Source: an uncultured Nitratireductor sp.
GTDB lineage: Bacteria; Pseudomonadota; Alphaproteobacteria; Rhizobiales; Rhizobiaceae
Direction: 5' to 3'
Length of the DNA stretch: 35,946 nt
NCBI RefSeq assembly: GCF_913053745.1
Contig: NZ_CAJXGF010000027.1
Location: forward strand, 1 to 35,946
Every line of letters starts with the position of its first letter. Position 1 is the stretch's first letter. A program made the translations under genes and the position numbers. Below are positions 17,709 to 25,365 of this stretch, piece after piece. Under the pieces are notes generated by a model. That model saw only the letters and a list, made by a program, of their open reading frames with translations, searched no databases and was not told where the DNA came from.

Positions 17709-18338
17709 TCAGCAATCGTCGCAGGGTATGGTGCTGCTCATGCGCGGACGCAAAAAGTAGCGCTCGCTCATTTGCAGATTGTCAAGGCTCAGCATAGCCG
17801 ACACGCCGGCCGATTTCGCACCGTCCTTTGACCAGGTGAGGATGGGCTTGTAGCCCAGCGCGGTTGTCGCTCTGATGTAGAAAGCCCCTTCGATCATCAG
17901 CTCTGCCGGTAAGGTGGTGGTGCTGTCTTTTGCAAGGCCGGGCGCCGCAGTCCCGTCTTTCAGTTGACGGGACCAGACCACCCTGGCTTCGGGCGTGGTG
18001 TCGTCGGTCACCGTGATAGCGGTCAAGGTCACGGTCGGGCTCGAGCGCTTATAAGGTTTCATGATGGCGCCGCCGATTTTCATGATGGCATCGATCTCAC
18101 TGGCCGTGATCGACGGCTGCTGGGCGACCAGGTCGCCGGCCATGCTGGCCGCTCGGTTGACCTTCTTGTTGACGTCGATCGCCTGACCGAATTCGAGAGT
18201 CAGAAAATACATCGCGAACAGGATCGGCGCGATAATGGCGAATTCGATGGCCGCCACGCCGCGCTTGTTGCGCGCGAAATCCCCTAGTGCGGACATGATG
18301 CCCGCCTGCACAGGCTTCGCTTTTTGATTGAAACTCAT
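17709..18338 (-). CDS. TadE/TadG-family pilus pseudopilin
   Basis: A 209-residue protein with one N-terminal membrane segment: FARNKRGVAAIEFAIIAPILFAMYF, the G-(V)AAIEFA signature shared by TadE-type minor pseudopilins. Glu at +5 from the glycine is present, as required for the prepilin peptidase. The rest is an exported domain ending in two close cysteines (PCDDC). The start at 18338 (MSFNQKAKPVQ) has GGGGAA nearby and begins 29 bases after the upstream TadE gene stop; the ATG at 18389 would overlap it. It is the second of two TadE-like genes; no von Willebrand domain is present, so it is not a full TadG. Confidence 0.85.
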   Translation of the reverse strand: MSFNQKAKPVQAGIMSALGDFARNKRGVAAIEFAIIAPILFAMYFLTLEFGQAIDVNKKVNRAASMAGDLVAQQPSITASEIDAIMKIGGAIMKPYKRSSPTVTLTAITVTDDTTPEARVVWSRQLKDGTAAPGLAKDSTTTLPAELMIEGAFYIRATTALGYKPILTWSKDGAKSAGVSAMLSLDNLQMSERYFLRPRMSSTIPCDDC

Positions 18339-18367
18339 TGCCCGGTTCCCCACGACCTTTTGTGAAC

Positions 18368-18916
18368 CTAGAACGGTTCGTTTTGCCAAGTGTTCGACGA
18401 AAAGAGCAGAAGCTTGCCGTCCGGGAGCCGATCCGCCAGCATGTTCGTCACAACCGGCCAGCGGTAATAAACACGCAGCATGTTTTTCGTCAGAGCCAGG
18501 CCGAGTTCGGTTTTCGTGTCGATGCTTCCATCCTCGTTGAAGCCGAGATTCGATTTTGCGGCGTCCTCGAACGTATCGAACTGCCGCAAATCGACCTCAA
18601 GGCCGGGACAGGTCTCTGACATGAGGATCGACATTCTCTCACAGAGCAACTCGCGGAGCCTCGCTTCGTTTACCTCGCTGCTGCGGATTTGCCCTGTGCG
18701 GAACAGCCGCGCGACATCATCTGTGGCATTGGCCACCAATTGCTGGGCCGCAAATCCAATGCAGGCCTCCAGAATCACGAATATTAGAAAGAAGAACGGC
18801 AGGCCGAGAAAGGCGACCTCTATCGCCGCCACACCTTCCTCGTTCTTGATGAAACGGCGCAGCATGCGGCGCCCGATCGGTGCGCGACATCGTCTGCGTT
18901 TTGTCTGGTCGCCCAT
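18368..18916 (-). CDS. TadE-family pilus pseudopilin
   Basis: A 182-residue protein with a TadE signature at about residues 20-50: LRRFIKNEEGVAAIEVAFLG followed by a hydrophobic stretch FFFLIFVILEACIGF. It should be cut after the glycine by the prepilin peptidase CpaA and form a minor subunit with the Flp pilin. Start ATG at 18916 has AGGGG about 9 bases upstream. It precedes the second TadE-like gene by 29 bases; together they form a minus-strand unit facing away from the tad machine operon. Confidence 0.87.
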   Translation of the reverse strand: MGDQTKRRRCRAPIGRRMLRRFIKNEEGVAAIEVAFLGLPFFFLIFVILEACIGFAAQQLVANATDDVARLFRTGQIRSSEVNEARLRELLCERMSILMSETCPGLEVDLRQFDTFEDAAKSNLGFNEDGSIDTKTELGLALTKNMLRVYYRWPVVTNMLADRLPDGKLLLFSSNTWQNEPF

Positions 18917-19071
18917 ATCCAGCCCCTGAGTGTGCGTTCGTCAGGGCACCATAGCCCGCTCCGGTTGCAATCCGGTTTTAGGGGCAGCTCAAATTGCGGT
19001 TTGTTTGTTTACGCTTTCAAAACCCTGCGCGTCGACAGACCGCTTCACAGCGAAGTCCGATGCCCGACCCG

Positions 19072-19512
19072 TTATTGCCCGGCGCTGATCTCCGCTTCCG
19101 AGGTGCGCTCGGCATCGGTCTTGTAGGAGCTTTCGCAGTAGGGCGTGCAGGAAAGGGTTTGCACGTTGGCACGGCGGTAAATGCGTACGGAACTGGCGGC
19201 CTGCCGGCTGACGACCACTTGTTCATCGACGATCGGCTGCCCGTCGATATCCAGAACGACGAGATTGGTCACGCCGAAACCCTTACCGGTGAGAACGATG
19301 GTCGTCGCATCCTGCACCGCGGCATCGGCAATCTCGGGATTGCCGATCACGATGGTGTCGGCTTCCCGTGCAAGCTTGACGATCTTCGCCTGGTTCATCA
19401 CCACTTCAATGGCTGCCTCGTTGGCCGAAACGGCGCTCGGTAAAATCAGCAATCCTGCAAGCAGGCAGGCTGTCTTTAAAGCAAACCCGGTTCTAGAAAA
19501 TACGGCACGCAT
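19072..19512 (-). CDS. Secretin N-terminal-domain protein (free-standing, tad-linked)
   Basis: A 146-residue exported protein. Residues 1-30 are a signal peptide ending in a VSAN-like cut site. The rest matches the pilus/flagella secretin N-terminal (T2SS-T3SS_pil_N) fold: residues IVKLAREADTIVIGNPEIAD, then TTIVLTGKGFGVTNLVVLD, the same pattern as the first domain of CpaC in this window. It has no secretin barrel. Role inferred: accessory to the CpaC channel. Start at 19512 (MRAVFSRTGF) preferred over 19527. It stands alone, 155 bases from the TadE gene and divergent from the pilin. Confidence 0.82.
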   Translation of the reverse strand: MRAVFSRTGFALKTACLLAGLLILPSAVSANEAAIEVVMNQAKIVKLAREADTIVIGNPEIADAAVQDATTIVLTGKGFGVTNLVVLDIDGQPIVDEQVVVSRQAASSVRIYRRANVQTLSCTPYCESSYKTDAERTSEAEISAGQ

Positions 19513-19821
19513 CGTCCTGCTCCCCACGTCAAGCTGAAGAGACTATGAACATCATTGGTGAACCAAGGGTTAAACGCGCTGCCCTTCAGGAAGATCGCGT
19601 ATTCATCCAGCGTATATATAATGTGTTTCGGCAATCCCTGCCCCGTTTAGGCGTGTTATGCCGCCGTTAACCAATGCTGGCGCTTTGGGCCGGCAAGACT
19701 TTGGTAAGGGTGTTTCTTAAGTAGGTTGAAAGAGCTCCCTCGTATGGTCAGGCCATCCGATCAACACGACAAAAACGTTGACGGTCTTGCTGACAAAAAC
19801 GCGGAAGAGGAGTTTTACAAA
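19513..19821. promoter_or_regulatory. Divergent control region before the Flp pilin gene
   Basis: About 309 bases between the secretin-N protein and the pilin. It holds an exact TATAAT at 19617-19622 within TATATATAAT, but no matching -35 at normal spacing, and a CtrA-like half-site TTAACCAA at 19667-19674. The frame opening at 19726 is an artefact of the pilin leader. A long pilin 5' leader is likely if transcription starts near 19630. Confidence 0.4.
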
Positions 19822-20001
19822 ATGGCTAATCTGTTTGCACGTTTCCTGAAAGACGAGTCCGGCGCCACCGCCATCGAATATGGCCTTCTGGCTGCCCTGA
19901 TCGCGCTCGGCATTATCGCGGGTGCCACCACGATTGGCACGCAGATCGGCGCTACTTTCACGACGATCGGTGGTGATCTGACGACCGCCAACGGCGGCTA
20001 A
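19822..20001 (+). CDS. pilA: Flp/Fap-type pilin (major tad pilin)
   Basis: The main subunit of the tight-adherence pilus, 59 residues. It starts MANLFARFLKDESGATAIEY; the prepilin peptidase should cut after Gly14, leaving Ala15 with Glu19 (+5) and Tyr20 (+6), the Flp signature. A 20-residue hydrophobic helix (GLLAALIALGIIAGA) and a small polar tail (Thr/Gly/Asn) follow. The ATG at 19822 has GAGGAG 10 bases upstream; the longer frame from 19726 would add a non-pilin stretch. A strong terminator-type hairpin lies 24 bases after the stop, before the machine genes. Confidence 0.95.
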   Translation: MANLFARFLKDESGATAIEYGLLAALIALGIIAGATTIGTQIGATFTTIGGDLTTANGG

Positions 20002-20025
20002 TCCACAAGGGCTTAGCCCGATCGG

Positions 20026-20057
20026 AAAAACCGTCTCTCAATCGAGAGACGGTTTTT
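20026..20057 (+). terminator. Strong hairpin after the pilin gene
   Basis: A 14-bp perfect inverted repeat: AAAAACCGTCTCTC (20026-20039), loop AATC, GAGAGACGGTTTTT (20044-20057), with a terminal T-run. It can act as an intrinsic terminator or partial attenuator, letting pilin be made in excess of the machine proteins, and it is symmetric so it also works in reverse. Confidence 0.9.
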
Positions 20058-20156
20058 CCATATTGGAGCGTTACTCGAAATCTGCTCCTGCAAGGCGTTT
20101 CACCAAGTCTTAAGCCCGTTCCCTCACACTCCAGGGGAAAATAGAGGCATATTCCA

Positions 20157-20678
20157 ATGCTTGAAGCGGCTGTTTTCGTCATATTTCCATTCTGCATGGT
20201 GTTTGCGGCGATCTCCGACATCCTGTCGATGACGATTGCCAACCGTGTTTCGCTTATCCTGCTTGCGGCATTTCTGGTTCTCGCACCGTTTGCTGGTATG
20301 GAGTGGGCACAGATCGGGCTGCATCTGGCGGCCGGAGCGCTTGTGTTGTCCGCGACTTTCGTCCTGTTTGCGGTTGGCGGCATGGGAGGCGGAGACGCCA
20401 AATTGCTTGCCGCCACAGCTGTCTGGTTCGGGCTGAGCGTGGCGCTGATCCAGTACCTTGTGCTGGCATCGGTTTTCGGTGGTATTCTTACAGTCGCGTT
20501 GGTTTATTTCCGAAATTCACCTCTGGCCCATTTCACGGGCGGAAACGCTCTTTTGCAGCATCTGGCCAATGGAAAGGCCGGCGTCCCCTATGGCATCGCG
20601 CTCGGCATAGGCGGGCTTGTGACCTATCCGGAAACACCGCTCATGCAGTGGGCGCTGACTCGCTTGGCCGGTCTTTAG
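20157..20678 (+). CDS. cpaA: Tad prepilin peptidase (A24 family)
   Basis: An inner-membrane aspartic protease that cuts the leader of Flp and TadE-type prepilins. The 173-residue protein is almost all membrane segments and carries the two catalytic aspartates, Asp21 in ISDILSMTIANR and Asp80 in GGMGGGDAKLL. Its length matches CpaA/TadV, which lack the methylation domain of PilD. The start has AGAGG 7 bases before it. It opens the machine part of the tad cluster, 99 bases after the pilin hairpin, so it may have a promoter in 20060-20150. Confidence 0.93.
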   Translation: MLEAAVFVIFPFCMVFAAISDILSMTIANRVSLILLAAFLVLAPFAGMEWAQIGLHLAAGALVLSATFVLFAVGGMGGGDAKLLAATAVWFGLSVALIQYLVLASVFGGILTVALVYFRNSPLAHFTGGNALLQHLANGKAGVPYGIALGIGGLVTYPETPLMQWALTRLAGL

Positions 20679-20814
20679 TCGCTTCGGGCGCGGTTCCGGA
20701 CATTTCGAGCTATGAATTCTATCGCACCGCGATGTTTCATCGGGGTGTTTGCGTTCGTCGATACCTGCCGAATAATCGCTCAACTTTAAATTAATCATTT
20801 CTGTAAGCTTCGCG

Positions 20815-20822
20815 TTAACCAT
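20815..20822 (+). promoter_or_regulatory. CtrA-like half-site before cpaB
   Basis: The exact sequence TTAACCAT, the common CtrA half-site of alphaproteobacteria, lies 67 bases before cpaB. A partner TTAA at N7 spacing is not present, although TTAATTAA-like blocks lie at 20786-20794. In Caulobacter, CtrA controls pilA; here this is a motif match only. Confidence 0.35.
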
Positions 20823-20888
20823 AATTTGACGATTGGCGCTCCATTCTCCGCTTCACGCAAGGGAAGTCCGAGTACGAGGGGCGGAGTC

Positions 20889-21704
20889 ATGAGCAAATCC
20901 CGGATCGTCATCTTAGGAGTGGCCGTGCTGGCTGCCCTTGGCGCCGGTTATGTGGCCAAGAATCTGACGGCGCCGGCTCCGCAGCAGCCGATAGCGAGCG
21001 CGGGACCGGAGGAGCCGGCCATCGATCTGGTCGATGTCCTGGTCATTGGCCAGGACGTGCCCATGGGTACCGAGCTCGGCAGCGCCGTTAGCTGGCAGGC
21101 CTGGCCGACGGACAACATCAACGCCAACATGATCACCAGAAGCCAGAGCCCTGAAGCGCTGGAAGAGCTGCGCAGCTCCATTGCGCGTGTCGCGCTCTAC
21201 ACCGGCGAGCCACTCAGACGCTCCAAGCTGATCGGCGAGGGCATGAGCTTCATGTCGGCTATACTGCCCTCCGGCAAGCGCGCCGTCGCCACGCAGATCG
21301 CGGCGGACACCTCGGCAGGCGGTTTCATCCTTCCCAATGATTATGTCGACGTCATCATGACGCGCCGGTCGCAGGACAGCGGCACGGCAAACGGGTTCAT
21401 CACCGAGACCATCCTCAAGAACATCAAGGTTCTGGCGATCGATCAGACCATTCAGGAGGATGAGGAAGGTCGCCGCGTCAAGGTGGGCGAGACCGCGACG
21501 CTCGAACTCACACCGGAGCAGGCAGAAATCATCACCGTTGCACAGCAGATGGCCGATCGTCTGACGCTGTCGTTACGGGCGATCACCGACACGAATGAAA
21601 CAGCGGCAAATGATGGATCCTACCTCGTGACAGGCAGAGGGAGGGGCAACAGTGTCCGTTTGATCAAGTCCGGTGAAGTCACCGAGGTGGGAACCCGGAA
21701 ATGA
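20889..21704 (+). CDS. cpaB: Tad pilus assembly protein CpaB/RcpC
   Basis: A periplasmic partner of the pilus secretin, 271 residues. An N-terminal membrane anchor (SRIVILGVAVLAALGAGYVA) precedes an SAF domain (VLVIGQDVPMGTELGSAVSW), followed by the RcpC/CpaB region (AVATQIAADTSAGGFILPND, YVDVIMTRR). The start at 20889 has GAGGGG 8 bases upstream; the longer frame from 20826 lacks one. Its TGA overlaps the cpaC ATG (ATGA), so translation is coupled. Confidence 0.93.
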   Translation: MSKSRIVILGVAVLAALGAGYVAKNLTAPAPQQPIASAGPEEPAIDLVDVLVIGQDVPMGTELGSAVSWQAWPTDNINANMITRSQSPEALEELRSSIARVALYTGEPLRRSKLIGEGMSFMSAILPSGKRAVATQIAADTSAGGFILPNDYVDVIMTRRSQDSGTANGFITETILKNIKVLAIDQTIQEDEEGRRVKVGETATLELTPEQAEIITVAQQMADRLTLSLRAITDTNETAANDGSYLVTGRGRGNSVRLIKSGEVTEVGTRK

Positions 21705-23293
21705 TGAAAAGCGCGAATGAGGCGGGGGCCGTGAAAAAGTCGGGACGGGGTATGCGCAACAAGATGAAATTGACCGCACGCATTCTATTGGGATGCGCCA
21801 CGGCGTTGGCCGCTCAGGCGGCCTTGCCGGCAGGGGCCGCGTTTGCGGACCAGAATGTTATCAAGGCGAGAGGCGGAAGCAGCACCAGCCAGCGTCTCAA
21901 GCTGGGTCTCAACAAATCGCTCGTGCTGGATTTACCCAGCGACGCTTATGACATACTCGTCGCGAATCCGTCGGTTGCCGATGCCGTAACGCGCACAGCG
22001 CGGCGAATCTATCTTTTCGGAAAGCAGGTCGGCGAAACGAATATCTTCGTGTTCGGCCCCAATGGCGAGCAGATTGCCAGTCTCGACGTGGCCGTGGAGC
22101 GCGATGTCGCCGGGCTTGAAGATTACCTGCAGCGATTCATCCCGAACTCCGACATCGAAGTCGAATTGATCAACGACAATGTGGTGCTTACCGGAACCGT
22201 CGAGACACCGCTCGACGCGTCTCGCGCCGCACAGTTGGCGCAAATCTTCGTGACCGGCGGTGAGGCGACGACCGGACAATACTCGCAGAGCGCGGCCGCG
22301 CCGACCGATGGTGGCGGTGTGGCGATCGACAACCCCGATCAGAAGCGCCAGGTCAGCAGCATCGTCAACATGCTGCAAATCATTGGAGAGGACCAGGTGA
22401 CCCTGAAAGTCACGGTCGCCGAAGTCAGCCGTTCCGTCATGAAACAGCTTGGCGTGAACATGATAGGCTCGGGCAGCGCCGACGGTATTTCCTGGGGTGC
22501 CGTGGTGGACAACGCCTTCGGGCTTGGCAAGCCACTTTCTCCCACGCAGTTTTCGGTGGGCGGATCGCTGATCGACGCCTACATCAATGCGATGGAGCAG
22601 GCGGGCGTCATGAAAACGCTCGCCGAACCTGCACTGACCGCGGTTTCGGGAGAGAAAGCCACGTTTCGCGTCGGCGGTGAGTTCAACATTGTCACCTCTC
22701 AGGAGGTCGATCCCGATACCAACGCATTGAAATACGAAGTCGAAAAGATCGATTACGGCATCGGGCTCGAGTTCCTCCCGACGGTTCTTTCTGCCGGCCG
22801 GATCAGTCTGAAGATCCGCACCCAGGTCTCAGAGCCGACCATGCAGGGATCGGAGACCTTCTTTTCAGGTATGGGGCGCGGTCAGCGCTATCGCAACGCG
22901 TCTAGCATGAATGCGATTTCGATCCGTAAGCGCCTGGCCGACACCACGGTCGAGTTGCCGTCCGGCGGTTCGATGATGATCGCCGGCCTCGTGCAGGACG
23001 ACGTGCGACAGGCTTTCAACGGCGTTCCCGGTCTCTCGAAGGTTCCGGTGCTCGGCGCCCTGTTTCGCAGCCGCGACTTTGTCCGCAACGAAACGGAACT
23101 GGTGATCATCGTCACGCCGTTCCTGTCGAAACCGACGGCGCGCACCGCGCTTTCGAAGCCTGACGACAATTTCACGCCGGCCAGCGATGGCGCGGGAATG
23201 TTCCTTGGGCGGGTCAACCGTGTCTACGGAACCATGAAAACCAACCTGCCCAACGGCCGCTACCACGGCGTTGTCGGCTACATCTACAAATGA
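21701..23293 (+). CDS. cpaC: Tad pilus secretin CpaC/RcpA
   Basis: The outer-membrane channel for the Flp pilus, 530 residues. Order: signal peptide (true start may be ATG 21752 or 21767, with MKLTARILLGCATALAA), secretin N-terminal domain (LNKSLVLDLPSDAYDILVAN, about 55-130), BON domain (LQRFIPNSDIEVELINDNVV, about 140-190), then the secretin barrel with TLKVTVAEVSRSVMKQLGVN, VPGLSKVPVLGALFRS and ELVIIVTPFL. The frame overlaps cpaB by ATGA and cpaD by ATGA, giving a coupled series. Confidence 0.95.
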   Translation: MMKSANEAGAVKKSGRGMRNKMKLTARILLGCATALAAQAALPAGAAFADQNVIKARGGSSTSQRLKLGLNKSLVLDLPSDAYDILVANPSVADAVTRTARRIYLFGKQVGETNIFVFGPNGEQIASLDVAVERDVAGLEDYLQRFIPNSDIEVELINDNVVLTGTVETPLDASRAAQLAQIFVTGGEATTGQYSQSAAAPTDGGGVAIDNPDQKRQVSSIVNMLQIIGEDQVTLKVTVAEVSRSVMKQLGVNMIGSGSADGISWGAVVDNAFGLGKPLSPTQFSVGGSLIDAYINAMEQAGVMKTLAEPALTAVSGEKATFRVGGEFNIVTSQEVDPDTNALKYEVEKIDYGIGLEFLPTVLSAGRISLKIRTQVSEPTMQGSETFFSGMGRGQRYRNASSMNAISIRKRLADTTVELPSGGSMMIAGLVQDDVRQAFNGVPGLSKVPVLGALFRSRDFVRNETELVIIVTPFLSKPTARTALSKPDDNFTPASDGAGMFLGRVNRVYGTMKTNLPNGRYHGVVGYIYK

Positions 23294-24051
23294 GTTGGGG
23301 GAAGGTCATGCCGGGGGTGGTCATGATGAAGAACGGAACAGGCGGCGCTTCGCGGGCCAGGCTTGGCGGTAGGGTACTGATCGTCTGCGCCGCAGCGCTT
23401 CTGGCGGGGTGCGCCGCAAAGCGCGATTCGGTGATTGTCGGTTCGATACCGGACGATTATCGAACAAATCATCCGATCGTCATTTCGGAAAAGGCGCAGG
23501 AAATCGATCTGCCGATCGCTGTCTCCGCACGAAAGATGACACGCGACCAGATGGGTACGCTTGCCGGTTTCATGAGCGGATATGATCGGCGTTCCGGCGG
23601 CATGGTGTCCGTGCTCGTGCCCTCCGGCTCGGCAAACGAGCTGGGCGCCTCAAATGTCGCTTCCCAGATCACGGGCCTGCTTCAGAAACAGGGCGTTCCG
23701 GCGGAGAATATTTCCGTGGTCTCCTATCAGGCGCTGGCACCCGACACGGCGCCGCCGATCCGCGTCTCCTATCCGGTGATCAAGGCATCGACCGGTCCGT
23801 GCGGTCGCTGGCCGGAAGATATTCTCAACACCACGGACAACAAACTCTATGCGAATTTCGGTTGCTCCTATCAGAGCAATCTCGCTGCCCAGGTCGCCAA
23901 TCCCAACGATTTCCTCGGCCCGCGCAAGCAGGGTGAGATCGATGCGGAAAACCGGATGGGTGTGATCGACAAGTATCGCGGTGCGGAAAGCATTTATGAG
24001 GCTGGCAAGGTCTCCAAGGAATTCCGGTCCGCCAGCGAGATCGGCTACTAG
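23290..24051 (+). CDS. cpaD: Tad pilus lipoprotein CpaD
   Basis: An outer-membrane lipoprotein thought to help the CpaC secretin. The 253-residue protein has a type II signal: hydrophobic VLIVCAAALLAGC with lipobox LLAGC at about residues 37-41. The rest has the CpaD family pattern, including the conserved CGRWPEDI and NFGCSYQSNLAAQVANPNDF blocks, the latter containing the last pair-forming cysteine. Its ATG overlaps the cpaC stop. A start further in (ATG 23323, MMKNGTGG) is possible. Confidence 0.93.
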   Translation: MSWGKVMPGVVMMKNGTGGASRARLGGRVLIVCAAALLAGCAAKRDSVIVGSIPDDYRTNHPIVISEKAQEIDLPIAVSARKMTRDQMGTLAGFMSGYDRRSGGMVSVLVPSGSANELGASNVASQITGLLQKQGVPAENISVVSYQALAPDTAPPIRVSYPVIKASTGPCGRWPEDILNTTDNKLYANFGCSYQSNLAAQVANPNDFLGPRKQGEIDAENRMGVIDKYRGAESIYEAGKVSKEFRSASEIGY

Positions 24052-24065
24052 GCGAGGGGCATGAC

Positions 24066-25346
24066 ATGAGCAATCTGGCCTACGAAACGGATCACGACGA
24101 TCTGTCCTCCGACGACGATACCTCGCCGTCGCTTCAAAAACTGCGACCGATCCCAAGGATATCGATCCAGGCGTTCTGCGAAACCGAAAGTGTCGCCAAC
24201 CCCATCGAGAGGGCGGGCGAAGATCGTCGCATGGCGAAAACGCATCTCAAGGTGCACATGGGCGGTGTCGCGACCGCGGTCGAGTTCTATCAGACCGCAG
24301 CGACGCCGAACCTCGTGATCGTCGAATCCTCCAGCGAACCCAGGGAACTGCTTGCCTCGCTGGAGCAACTGGCAACGGTGTGCGATCCTTCGACGAAGGT
24401 CATCATCATCGGCCATTACAACGATGTCTGGCTCTACCGAGAACTCATCCGCGCCGGCATTTCGGAATATGTGGTTGCTCCGATCTCGATGGCGGACATC
24501 GTCAGTGTGATCGCCAACATTTTCGTTGATCCCGATGCCGAGCCCTTGGGGCATTCCATTGCATTCGTTGGCGCGAAAGGGGGCGTGGGCTCGTCCACCG
24601 TAGCCCATAACGTGGCCTGGGCGATCTCGAACCTCTTCGAGAACGAGGTTGTCGTCGCCGACCTGGATCTTCCTTTTGGCACGGCCAACATCAATTTCGA
24701 CCAGGATCCGGCGCAAGGCATCGCCGAAGCGGTGTTCTCGCCCGAACGTATCGACGAAGTCTATCTCGACCGCCTGCTGGCGCAGTGCGCTGAGAGGCTT
24801 TCCCTGCTTGCAGCTCCGTCGACACTGGATCGCGTATACGATTTCGACCCGGAGGCCTTCGCGCAGATCATCGATACAACGCAGCGCACGGCGCCGGTTC
24901 TGGTTCTCGACGTGCCGCATGCCTGGAACGGATGGACGAAGACCACGCTCGCGCAGGCCGATGAGATCGTCATCACGGCCACGCCGGATCTTGCCAATCT
25001 GCGCAATACGAAAAACTTGATCGATACGCTGAAGACCCTGCGGCCCAACGACAAGCCACCTGTTCTCCTGCTCAATCAGGCAGGCATTCCAAAACGGCCG
25101 GAAATCTCGCTTGAGGATTTCGCCGAACCATTGGGTGTGATCCCTGCTGCGACGATCCCATTCGAACCGCAACTGTTCGGCAACGCGGCGAACAATGGGC
25201 GCATGTTGGGTGAAATGGATGCCAACAATCCGATTGTCGGGACGATCAACGAGCTCGCCCACGTGCTGACCGGTCGGCGCGATGTGAAGCCCAAAAAGAA
25301 GAGCGGCCTGTCCGGCATTCTGGACAAGTTGAAACGCAAGAGCTGA
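24066..25346 (+). CDS. cpaE: Tad pilus localisation ATPase CpaE/TadZ
   Basis: A ParA/MinD-like ATPase that places the pilus machine, 426 residues. The N-terminal half is an atypical receiver domain (about 55-155; VIVESSSEPRELLASLEQLA, then VIIIGHYNDVWLYRELIRAG) and the C-terminal half a deviant Walker ATPase: VGAKGGVGSSTVAHNVAWA, VADLDLPFGTANINFDQDP, VLDVPHAWNGW. The receiver lacks a recognisable phosphoacceptor aspartate context. ATG at 24066 follows the cpaD stop by 14 bases and the preceding GAGGGG serves as RBS. Confidence 0.93.
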   Translation: MSNLAYETDHDDLSSDDDTSPSLQKLRPIPRISIQAFCETESVANPIERAGEDRRMAKTHLKVHMGGVATAVEFYQTAATPNLVIVESSSEPRELLASLEQLATVCDPSTKVIIIGHYNDVWLYRELIRAGISEYVVAPISMADIVSVIANIFVDPDAEPLGHSIAFVGAKGGVGSSTVAHNVAWAISNLFENEVVVADLDLPFGTANINFDQDPAQGIAEAVFSPERIDEVYLDRLLAQCAERLSLLAAPSTLDRVYDFDPEAFAQIIDTTQRTAPVLVLDVPHAWNGWTKTTLAQADEIVITATPDLANLRNTKNLIDTLKTLRPNDKPPVLLLNQAGIPKRPEISLEDFAEPLGVIPAATIPFEPQLFGNAANNGRMLGEMDANNPIVGTINELAHVLTGRRDVKPKKKSGLSGILDKLKRKS

Positions 25347-25365
25347 TACGGATTGGTAGCGTCAG

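Noticed and set aside
19617..19622. TATAAT as a mapped pilin promoter
   Set aside because: It is an exact -10 match but no -35 lies at 16-18 bases; left only as a candidate within the control region.
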